Shown here: one piece after another, positions 14,392-19,651 of the stretch
Layout of the letters: every line of letters starts with the position of its first letter
Numbering within the stretch: the stretch's first letter is position 1
NCBI GenBank assembly: GCA_964409985.1
Contig: CAYPEZ010000015.1
Location: 1 to 19,651 of the forward strand
DNA: 19,651 nucleotides
Direction of reading: 5' to 3'
Source of the DNA: CAYPEZ01 sp964409985
GTDB taxonomy: Bacteria > Patescibacteriota > Minisyncoccia > Phycocordibacterales > UBA6899
Notes under the pieces: generated by a model
Told to the model about the DNA's origin: nothing
The model's database searches: none
What the model saw: only the letters and a program-made list of their open reading frames with translations
Program-made: the position numbers and the translations under genes

Positions 14392-16288
14392 CAGGCTCAA
14401 GGCGGATGATTTCATCGCGCCCACGAGGGGTCTTTACCACTTCGTCTTCTTTGGGAAGACTAAATCTCCGCAGGGAAGTCAAAAGTCGCTGGAGTCTATC
14501 GATCGTCTGAACCATTTCAAGTTGTGAAGCTGCATCACTTTTTAGGGACTGAACAAGATCATTCACCAACAGGGTGTTGTGTGTCGCTGTTGTTGTCATG
14601 ACGCGAGTATACCCCTCTGCTTCTTTTAATTTTTCAAGTTGGGTCTTGTTTTTTGTATCGATGTCCTCCATCTGGGTCGTCAGATGTGCTGTTGCTTCAG
14701 AGACACTTTGGAGCTCCGATAGGGCATCTGTTACCACTTGAGCATTCTGATCGGCATGATGGAGTCCGCTTTCAGCAGCGAGCACAGTGTCTTCCATTTG
14801 TACAAGCATTTTTTCTACTTGAGTTCTAATTTCTTCTGCGGCATGTGCAGATGCTCCAGCGAGTTTACGAACTTCATCCGCAACAACACTAAATCCTCTC
14901 CCAGCTTCTCCGGCACGTGCAGCTTCGATGGCTGCGTTGAGCGACAATAGATTTGTCTGCTCGGCAATTTTGGTTATGGTGTCAACGATTGTGCGAATCT
15001 CTCGTGATCGGTTCGCTGTTGTTCGTGCAATCGTTGCTGTGTCTGCGGTCATTTTTTTAATTTTCTCAAGGCTTTCTTGTGAAGTTTGACCTTTTGTACT
15101 TGCGTTCTTCGTGAGGGTAGCAATTTTTTCGGAAGAAAGCCGAATGCCTTGTGAAGAGAGAATCATCTTTTCAGTTGTCGCTGTGAGCTCATTGATAAGT
15201 TCAGAGAGGACAGAGCTCTTTTCTTCATATTCATGTGCGCGTTCACTCAAAGAGCGAGCTGAATCAAGGCTTTTTGTTCCTTTTAATCTCAGCTGAGAAA
15301 ACGTTTCAGTTACTCTGCTGCTCGAATCTGAGATTGTGTCTATTGTCGTAAAGAGGGGCGTAAAAAGTTTTTGAAACTTGCGCCATACAATCCCCATCAC
15401 AAGGACGGTCATTAAGAGGATAGGAACAATGAGCCACAAAGGAAAGTTCCGAGGAATCCAACTCGAAACATAAGCACCGCGAAGGATCCATTCATGATCC
15501 TTCTGAGAAACATAAAACGCAGTAACATCCCCATCTTCTTTGAGCCCCGTCTGCTCTTGTTTTGGGGCTGCCAATAGTGCTGCATCTGAGAGATGTGTTG
15601 GAGTCGATTCGTCTCCCCACGCGCGCTCGCCCTTTGCTGTGTATAGTGCAAAAGAAAACTCTGGCACATCTGAGATGACCATATCCGCTAGTGTAAGCGG
15701 TGCTTCAAGTAAAATGACAGCCTCTGGGGTCCCTGTTCCTGTGGCGAGGAGGGGGGTGAGAAGGACAAAGTTTCCACCATCCAACATGTACTCATCTAAG
15801 ACAATTGTGCGTTCTGTCGCATCTAATAGCCTTGGAAACGGAGGGATGGTAAATGTATTTTCAGGATTTGTCACAATCACTCCACTTTCTTTACCTTGAA
15901 GAGAAATAATTGTTGCACGAACACCCTCGTGTGTTTGTACACCCTGGGCAAGGAGGCGTTCAAGGAAGATGCGATCATCTTCTTTCGATGATCCTTCGTG
16001 GATACTGTATGAACGATATGCCTGTCGCAGGTCGCTTGATGCGCCGAGAGATTCTGCGACAGATCGTTGCAAGTTCTCCCAAGTCGTAAGGTGTGCAGCA
16101 ATCATTTTTGTCTGCCCCAATAATTGTCGTTCGGAGACGTTCTGCTCACTGCCATTGGCCCACAGTAATGCCAGAACAAAAAAAAGACACAAAGGGAGGA
16201 TGAGAATGATGCCAATCGTAAAAAGTGGGGCGGTCATTCTAGACCATGGGTAGTCGTGTTCCATACGGCAAAATACTTCTCGCATCAT
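14378..16288 (-). CDS. Methyl-accepting chemotaxis-like transmembrane receptor
   Basis: Up to 636 residues. A span at about 20-45 leads to an outside sensor of about 235 residues that looks Cache-like (inference), then a second span (about 283-302) and a long cytoplasmic coiled coil. The MCP tip is unmistakable at about 435-480: E-Q-T-N-L-L-S-L-N-A-A-I-E-A-A-R-A-G-E-A-G-R-G-F then S-V-V-A-D-E-V-R-K-L-A, where CheA and CheW bind. No clear HAMP domain is seen between span 2 and the coiled coil, and there is no C-terminal pentapeptide for methylase tethering. No cheA, cheW, cheR or flagellar gene is in the window, so it may drive type IV pili or a non-motility output. The start is uncertain: ATGs at 16288, 16285 and 16264. 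TATGAT lies immediately before 16288, which would favour 16264. Confidence 0.88.
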   Translation of the reverse strand: MMREVFCRMEHDYPWSRMTAPLFTIGIILILPLCLFFVLALLWANGSEQNVSERQLLGQTKMIAAHLTTWENLQRSVAESLGASSDLRQAYRSYSIHEGSSKEDDRIFLERLLAQGVQTHEGVRATIISLQGKESGVIVTNPENTFTIPPFPRLLDATERTIVLDEYMLDGGNFVLLTPLLATGTGTPEAVILLEAPLTLADMVISDVPEFSFALYTAKGERAWGDESTPTHLSDAALLAAPKQEQTGLKEDGDVTAFYVSQKDHEWILRGAYVSSWIPRNFPLWLIVPILLMTVLVMGIVWRKFQKLFTPLFTTIDTISDSSSRVTETFSQLRLKGTKSLDSARSLSERAHEYEEKSSVLSELINELTATTEKMILSSQGIRLSSEKIATLTKNASTKGQTSQESLEKIKKMTADTATIARTTANRSREIRTIVDTITKIAEQTNLLSLNAAIEAARAGEAGRGFSVVADEVRKLAGASAHAAEEIRTQVEKMLVQMEDTVLAAESGLHHADQNAQVVTDALSELQSVSEATAHLTTQMEDIDTKNKTQLEKLKEAEGYTRVMTTTATHNTLLVNDLVQSLKSDAASQLEMVQTIDRLQRLLTSLRRFSLPKEDEVVKTPRGRDEIIRLEPVDSK

Positions 16289-16364
16289 ATCATAGGACTA
16301 TTTTGTTGTGTTCGTAGATGATTCGCGTTGTGGATGAATATCGTAGAGGAAAGATGAAAGGTAG

Positions 16365-16373
16365 TGGTATACT
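16365..16373 (+). promoter_or_regulatory. Extended -10 TGGTATACT before the 16385 gene
   Basis: TGG-TATACT ends 11 nt before the ATG at 16385, predicting a leader of about 4 nt. No -35 match at the proper spacing. The 96-bp gap is divergent with the chemoreceptor gene. Confidence 0.5.
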
Positions 16374-16384
16374 GAAGACTCAGT

Positions 16385-18157
16385 ATGCCGCCATCACAGC
16401 CGCAAGGAGGAAATCAAGGCGTGGCCTCTCAGGGGGGGCTGCGGCCGCTTGTCCGAACAATGCCCGGAGACCTCCAAAAACTTTCTGGGGGAGCGACAAT
16501 CTCTACAGGATCAGTGAGTGGGTCGGGCAAGGTGATGTGGCCGAGCGAGAGTGCTCCAACACCTCCAGCAGAAAGACCAGGATTCCTGTCTTCACTTCTT
16601 CAGTCAAAAAATCATCCTGAAACACCTCAACCTCCCACACCTCAGGCGCTTAAGCTTCCTGTCCACAGTGATGAGGGAAAGGTGACGCCCCTTGGAAGGA
16701 CCCCAGCGTCTCCTCGATCCGCACTCCCGATTCCTCAACGACCAGTCGTCATGTCTCAACCACCGAAGGTTGAGTTGAAGAAACCAACACCAGCGGTTCC
16801 TCCCCCGACCATTGTTCATAAGGCTATCTCATCGACCCCACCGCCTGTCATTTCCCTTGCCCCAACAATGCCTCCAAAACCCCAGCCTCCTACACAGGGG
16901 AGTATCTTTGCACCGGCACCATCATCAGCAACACCTCCTCCACCGGTCATGAAAAGCGTGCAACCCAAGGAGATGCCATCAATTTCTCCACAAACAAAGC
17001 CAGCTTCATTTCTGGAGAAACCCCAAACGCCCATACAACCTCCTCGTCCTATGGTGCCACCCCCGATGCCAAGAATCATTCAACCCTCTTCAACCACAAA
17101 AACCTCATCCTCTCAGCTAAAAGACGAAGACATCGGAATTGATCTAGGAATTAGTGAGTATCTTCGTGGTGGTCCAACATTTCAAATTAACGCAACAGGG
17201 AATACTCCCATAGCTCCACGTCAGGTGGCTACTCCAGTTCAGCCCCAACGCCCGCTACCTTCACAAGCAAATATCAATTCGCTGCAACCAAAACCCATTG
17301 AGCCTTTTGTGCAACCAGAACCGGTTCAACAAATTGGAGCTCAGCATGTATCCCCTAAGCCTCTTCAGGCAAATGCGGACCTTGATGCTGAAAAGCAGCG
17401 ATTAATTGGTGAGAGAGCGCAAATTGCAGGCGCACGCTCTGCGATAGACGAGAGTCTAAAATCGCTCAATGTCGAGAAGCAAAATATTGATAACCAAATG
17501 AAGCCACTGGCACTCCGAGAGGCACAGCTAGCGAACGACATTGATGATCTTGAGCGAAAAGAACAGGGGTTAACGGGAGAAGTTCGCCGAACAATTGAAC
17601 GTGATCGATGGGTAAAGGTTGAAGAGCGGCGAAAAGTTGAGCAAGAACGCATTCTTCAAAAAAAGCGGCTCGTCGCTGTGGAAGGAGAAATGAACGGGAA
17701 AGAAGAAGAAGCGCTTTCTCTTGTTAAACGCGAGAAGGATATTGACGCACGTGTTGTCTGGATTGATGCTGAGTACAAGCGTCGAGAAGTTCGATTGAAG
17801 CTCGCTGCGGTGAATCAAGAGAAAACGACAATCGAATCACAACGGAATATTCTTGATAACAGTATAAAGAGGCTCAAGACTGCTCTCGACGAAGCAGAGA
17901 AGAACGAGCGTCGTCTGGGTGAGCTCAAGCGTTCGCTCGCAGTCAAGATGCCTCTGACGGTTGCGGAAGAAGAAAAACTCGCAGGAGAGCGATTTGATAT
18001 TGAAAAGCAAATGCATGATATTGAGCTTCGTCGGTGGAATATCGAAGATGAGTACAAGACAGCAAGCGAACTATTTTCAAAGCAGGACATGGCATATCTC
18101 GATGTCACACATAGGGTGGAAGTACTAGAGAGTGAACTCAAGAGTTTTGGGATGTAG
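16385..18157 (+). CDS. Proline-rich plus coiled-coil protein, unknown function
   Basis: A 590-residue protein in two parts. Residues 1 to about 330 are low-complexity, rich in Pro, Gln, Ser and Thr with many P-P-x and P-x-P runs and no membrane span or signal peptide. Within this part a short ordered-looking block near 245-270 (D-E-D-I-G-I-D-L-G-I-S-E-Y-L-R-G-G) stands out and could be a binding motif. Residues about 332-587 are a charged coiled coil with abundant Lys, Glu, Arg and Leu (for example D-A-E-K-Q-R-L-I-G-E-R). The layout suggests a cytosolic scaffold: a flexible tether joined to an oligomerising rod. I do not recognise a family. The start has an extended -10 box 11 nt upstream and no Shine-Dalgarno site. 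Confidence 0.75.
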   Translation: MPPSQPQGGNQGVASQGGLRPLVRTMPGDLQKLSGGATISTGSVSGSGKVMWPSESAPTPPAERPGFLSSLLQSKNHPETPQPPTPQALKLPVHSDEGKVTPLGRTPASPRSALPIPQRPVVMSQPPKVELKKPTPAVPPPTIVHKAISSTPPPVISLAPTMPPKPQPPTQGSIFAPAPSSATPPPPVMKSVQPKEMPSISPQTKPASFLEKPQTPIQPPRPMVPPPMPRIIQPSSTTKTSSSQLKDEDIGIDLGISEYLRGGPTFQINATGNTPIAPRQVATPVQPQRPLPSQANINSLQPKPIEPFVQPEPVQQIGAQHVSPKPLQANADLDAEKQRLIGERAQIAGARSAIDESLKSLNVEKQNIDNQMKPLALREAQLANDIDDLERKEQGLTGEVRRTIERDRWVKVEERRKVEQERILQKKRLVAVEGEMNGKEEEALSLVKREKDIDARVVWIDAEYKRREVRLKLAAVNQEKTTIESQRNILDNSIKRLKTALDEAEKNERRLGELKRSLAVKMPLTVAEEEKLAGERFDIEKQMHDIELRRWNIEDEYKTASELFSKQDMAYLDVTHRVEVLESELKSFGM

Positions 18158-18326
18158 CATGCGACTTTCTCCTAGAGGATAGGGTTCTTAGAGATAGGAG
18201 CACTGTTTTCCTTTTGCGGGGGTCTCATCTAGACCATGAACTCCTGCGCAAGGAGAACAGTGGGGGTCCGGTCGAACCCTTCGGCCGCAAACCTGGCACC
18301 TGCTCTCCTTAACCGCTCTTTCTCAT

Positions 18327-18476
18327 ATGATGCGTTCAGCTATGAGTTTCGTCATCCTTGTCGTGGCGATGAAACTTCTTATGGGCGACGTCTTTTTGTC
18401 TTTCGAGCACATGCTTGAGAGTCTCTTCACTCTTTCCAGTGATGTGATGATGGCAAATGTTTCATCATATCGCTAG
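18327..18476 (+). CDS. Possible 49-residue hydrophobic peptide
   Basis: An open frame of 49 codons from ATG-ATG at 18327 to TAG at 18474-18476. The peptide starts M-M-R-S-A-M-S-F-V-I-L-V-V-A-M-K-L-L-M-G and could form one short membrane segment (about 6-20), with a less hydrophobic C-terminal half. There is no Shine-Dalgarno site or -10 box at leaderless spacing, and its start region can pair with the sequence just before the stop. It may be a real small membrane protein or toxin-like peptide with a structured leader, or a chance frame inside an RNA gene. Evidence is weak. Confidence 0.25.
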   Translation: MMRSAMSFVILVVAMKLLMGDVFLSFEHMLESLFTLSSDVMMANVSSYR

Positions 18477-18486
18477 TTTGTTCCCA

Positions 18487-18533
18487 CCCCGTGAGATGCC
18501 GCACCAAGGCGCTATCTCACGGGGTTTGTTTTT
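18487..18533 (+). terminator. Strong rho-independent terminator
   Basis: CCCCGTGAGAT (18487-18497) pairs perfectly with ATCTCACGGGG (18514-18524), with a small GCC/GGC inside the loop, followed by TTTGTTTTT. It ends a plus-strand transcript upstream of the 18560 gene. Confidence 0.9.
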
Positions 18534-18544
18534 CCATATAATTT

Positions 18545-18553
18545 TGTTATACT
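18545..18553 (+). promoter_or_regulatory. Extended -10 TGTTATACT before the 18560 gene
   Basis: TGT-TATACT is followed by TTTCTC (6 nt) and the ATG at 18560. +1 at 7 nt past the box coincides with the A of the ATG, the clearest leaderless layout in the window. A second box TATAAT lies at 18537-18542. Confidence 0.65.
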
Positions 18554-18559
18554 TTTCTC

Positions 18560-18637
18560 ATGAATAAAAAAGAGAAAGTTGCCAAGCGCAAGAAAGAGAA
18601 GCGAAAGGGGAAGAAGATCAATACTCGCTCTCGCTAA
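18560..18637 (+). CDS. Tiny, very basic protein (25 residues)
   Basis: ATG 18560 to TAA 18637 encodes 25 residues beginning MNKKEKVAKRKKEKRKGKK and ending in a short R-S-R tail. Fifteen of the 25 are Lys or Arg. It has its own extended -10 box 6 nt before the start and its own terminator right after the stop, and sits just past another terminator, so it is a complete one-gene unit despite its size. Composition and length recall RNA-binding micro-proteins such as the ribosomal peptide bTHX (about 26 residues), but there is no clear sequence match and I assign no function. It is too short for standard gene callers. Confidence 0.6.
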   Translation: MNKKEKVAKRKKEKRKGKKINTRSR

Positions 18638-18638
18638 T

Positions 18639-18666
18639 AAAAAACATCGCATGTGCGATGTTTTTT
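18639..18666. terminator. Bidirectional terminator between convergent genes
   Basis: AAAAAACATCGC, loop ATGT, GCGATGTTTTTT form a perfect 12-bp stem with A and T runs at both ends. It serves the tiny basic gene (plus) and prmC (minus), whose stop codon overlaps its right arm. Confidence 0.9.
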
Positions 18667-19393
18667 ATTTCATCGGTATACAGAGAACAGCCCGCCACAG
18701 GCCAAACTGGTCCTTTAAAAATTCCATGTCCCAGCCGTGCTCTTTTCCGAGGGCTTCAACGGATGACTTTTGGGGATCATCGTACTCAATAGCCAGGACT
18801 CCACGAGGGGAAAGGTAGCGTTTTCCATCCTCGAGTAATTGCCTAATAAATTCCATCCCTTCTTCTTTCGCAAAGAGGGCATCATGGGGTTCATAGCGCT
18901 TTACGCTTTGATGAAGGTCTTTGCTTCCATGAGGAATGTACGGTGGGTTTGCCACAATAAGATCGAATGTGTCACTAATCTGTTCAAAGACATCTGAACG
19001 TATAACCTTTGCCGTCACGCCGTTATGTGCAAGATTTTCTTTTATTTGTTCGAGAGCAGAAGTGTTAATGTCTGCGCATACGAGACTCGCTTTTGGGAAT
19101 GAGCGAGCGAGGGCGACCCCGATAGCGCCTGAGCCTGAGAACAGATCAAGGATGTGGGAAGGGGGAGTGGGGGTTATGGTGCTGATGAGGTGATCAACCC
19201 AGTACTCGGTCTCGACACGAGGGATAAGAGGGTGATGATTAAGGAATATCCGAGTTCCAAGGAAGTCCTTCCACCCAATGACATAGTCAATTGGCTCTCC
19301 TGCGAGTATGCGAGCTTTGTCCCGCACATATGCGTCACTCTCTTTTCCTTGATATTTTTCTCTGAGAAGCCACTGAAGTTCTTTTTCGTGCAT
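18665..19393 (-). CDS. prmC: Release-factor glutamine N5-methyltransferase
   Basis: A 242-residue SAM-dependent methyltransferase that modifies the glutamine of the GGQ motif in peptide-chain release factors. Seen: the family stretch P-I-D-Y-V-I-G then P-R-V-E-T-E-Y (about 58-64), the SAM loop L-D-L-F-S-G-S-G-A-I-G (about 82-92), an acidic D-I-N after the next strand, and the catalytic N149-P-P-Y152-I. It is a little shorter than the roughly 277 residues of E. coli PrmC, with a trimmed N-terminal helical region. The release factor gene prfA, a common neighbour, is not in the window. Start 19393 is supported by an extended -10-like box 7 nt upstream. Confidence 0.93.
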   Translation of the reverse strand: MHEKELQWLLREKYQGKESDAYVRDKARILAGEPIDYVIGWKDFLGTRIFLNHHPLIPRVETEYWVDHLISTITPTPPSHILDLFSGSGAIGVALARSFPKASLVCADINTSALEQIKENLAHNGVTAKVIRSDVFEQISDTFDLIVANPPYIPHGSKDLHQSVKRYEPHDALFAKEEGMEFIRQLLEDGKRYLSPRGVLAIEYDDPQKSSVEALGKEHGWDMEFLKDQFGLWRAVLCIPMK

Positions 19394-19400
19394 GTGGAGT

Positions 19401-19409
19401 AGTGTAGCA
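19401..19409 (-). promoter_or_regulatory. Extended -10 TGCTACACT before prmC
   Basis: On the minus strand TGC-TACACT is followed by 7 nt (ACTCCAC) and the ATG at 19393, again predicting a leaderless transcript. Confidence 0.5.
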
Positions 19410-19421
19410 AAGATGTAACAT

Positions 19422-19435
19422 CCTTGGCAGAAATC
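19422..19435 (-). repeat. Direct near-copy of the tRNA-Arg 3' end
   Basis: On the minus strand GATTTCTGCCAAGG matches 13 of 14 bases of the tRNA T-arm and acceptor (GATTCCTGCCAAGG at 19613-19600), in the same orientation, about 180 bp away. Confidence 0.4.
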
Positions 19436-19451
19436 TCCCCTTACAGGGGCA

Positions 19452-19560
19452 GTACCTGTTTCCGATTTGCTTGCCGTCAGAATGGCTCACAAATAACGGA
19501 AAACGGCCTCAATTCCTGCCGCAAGCGAATTCATTCGCTTACTCCGTGGGGAAAGGTACT
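19452..19560. other. Possible three-way-junction RNA fold between tRNA and prmC
   Basis: AGTACCT (19452-19458) pairs with AGGTACT (19554-19560) and closes two arms. The first is GTTTCCG-ATTTG with CAAAT-AA-CGGAAAAC (about 19459-19506, one bulge), capped by GCC...GGC. The second is the perfect hairpin AAGCGAAT-TC-ATTCGCTT (19523-19540). No protein frame or U-tract terminator was seen, so strand and function are open. On the minus strand it would lie downstream of the tRNA and upstream of prmC. Confidence 0.35.
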
Positions 19561-19601
19561 AAAAAACCACTCGAATGGATGATTGTTTCGTACCTTTCCC
19601 C
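19548..19601. repeat. 12-bp perfect inverted repeat of the tRNA 3' end and flank
   Basis: GGGGAAAGGTAC (19548-19559) is the exact reverse complement of GTACCTTTCCCC (19590-19601), the right copy being the end of the tRNA acceptor plus flank. Just before the left copy, ATTCCTGCC (19512-19520) also matches the tRNA T-stem end in inverted order, interrupted by 27 nt containing the AAGCGAAT hairpin. Confidence 0.6.
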
Positions 19602-19651
19602 TTGGCAGGAATCGAACCTGCATCGCCTCCTTCGGAGGGAGGCATCCTATC
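19597..19651 (-). tRNA. tRNA-Arg(CCG), 3' part; 5' end outside the window
   Basis: On the minus strand the last 55 nt of a tRNA are present. The anticodon arm is CCTCC-CTCCGAA-GGAGG, giving anticodon CCG (reads CGG, arginine) with U33. A short variable loop CGAT follows, then the T-arm GCAGG-TTCGATT-CCTGC, the 3' acceptor strand CAAGGGG and discriminator A73. CCA is not encoded (AAGG follows). The D-arm is only partly inside (GATAGGATG), and the 5' acceptor strand, predicted as CCCCTTG, lies beyond base 19651. Confidence 0.9.

Larger units (their letters stand above)
18192..18533 (+). ncRNA. Probable structured RNA with an embedded short ORF
   Basis: This 400-bp gap holds strong pairing and a strong plus-strand terminator. 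18201-18211 pairs with 18252-18262 over 11 bp (one GU), and the stem continues as TTGCG/CGCAA (18214-18218 with 18247-18251). Inside is a GGTCT/AGACC hairpin, next to it CGGTCGAA-CCC-TTCGGCCG (18269-18287), and further on an 8-bp long-range pair ATATGATG (18325-18332) with CATCATAT (18463-18470). A weak TAGGGT box (18180-18185) is a possible promoter, so the 5' end is a guess. Length (about 340 nt) is like RNase P or tmRNA, but their conserved cores are absent, so no class is assigned. It may instead be the structured leader of the ORF at 18327. Confidence 0.45.

Noticed and set aside
18252..18308. tRNA-like look: 7-nt ends that can pair (GGAGAAC/GCTCTCC) and a GGTTCGA-like string on the minus strand
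   Set aside because: Only 57 nt, no proper D, anticodon or T arms. The GGTTCGA string is part of an 8-bp hairpin with a 3-nt loop.
18192..18533. RNase P RNA or tmRNA, based on size
   Set aside because: The conserved RNase P core (GAGGAAAGTCC-type) and tmRNA ends and tag are absent on both strands.
19523..19540. Perfect AAGCGAAT/ATTCGCTT hairpin as a terminator
   Set aside because: No T run follows on either strand.
1..19651. CRISPR array, insertion sequence, transposase or integrase
   Set aside because: No regularly spaced repeats and no such protein is encoded in the window.
1..19651. UGA recoding as in Gracilibacteria or SR1
   Set aside because: Reading frames end cleanly at TGA where homology ends, and in-frame TGA codons do not interrupt the conserved domains.

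Overview
The window looks like a chromosomal segment of a candidate-phyla-radiation (Patescibacteria, probably Parcubacteria-like) bacterium. This is inferred from style: compact genes, many tiny proteins, few Shine-Dalgarno sites, a tRNA without encoded CCA, and a CPR-flavoured gene set. TGA is used as a normal stop (for example at 5435-5437 and, on the minus strand, at 14074-14076), which argues against the lineages that recode UGA. No taxonomic marker is present, so placement is tentative.

Layout: (1) 1-366, minus: 5' part of a DUF6899-like gene leaving the window. (2) 478-6032, plus: a copper or thiol cluster made of a thioredoxin-like protein, a CcdA/DsbD-type membrane protein with a His-rich tail, a secreted His-rich anchored peptide, a CuA-like cupredoxin, a CopA-type Cu+ ATPase, a frameshifted small gene and a CopZ-like chaperone, closed by a strong terminator. 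(3) 6070-6330: a probable structured ncRNA with its own terminator. (4) 6345-7129, minus: two stand-alone CheY-like receivers. (5) 7245-8609, plus: M17 leucyl aminopeptidase. (6) 8633-14030, plus: an overlapping operon of one HlyD/MacA-like adaptor, two FtsX/MacB-like permeases and two LolD/MacB-type ATPases. (7) 14074-16288, minus: a small one-span protein and a methyl-accepting chemotaxis-like receptor. (8) 16385-18157, plus: a proline-rich plus coiled-coil protein of unknown role. (9) 18190-18637, plus: a second probable structured RNA containing a 49-codon ORF, then a 25-residue very basic protein. (10) 18665-19393, minus: PrmC release-factor methyltransferase. (11) The right edge holds the 3' part of a minus-strand tRNA-Arg(CCG), with repeated and inverted copies of its 3' end nearby.

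How parts may work together: the copper cluster would pick up copper in the cytosol (CopZ), export it (CopA), and pass or store it outside (His-rich peptide, His-tailed CcdA protein, cupredoxin), while the CcdA and thioredoxin pair supplies reducing power. The receptor and receivers suggest chemosensory input without a visible CheA in this window.

The strongest cross-cutting signal is regulatory. At least seven start codons lie only 6-8 nt behind a TANNNT -10 box, most with an extended TGn, so transcription should start at or next to the AUG (leaderless mRNAs). One gene at 14328 instead has a textbook TTGACT-17-TATAAT promoter and an AGGAGG site.
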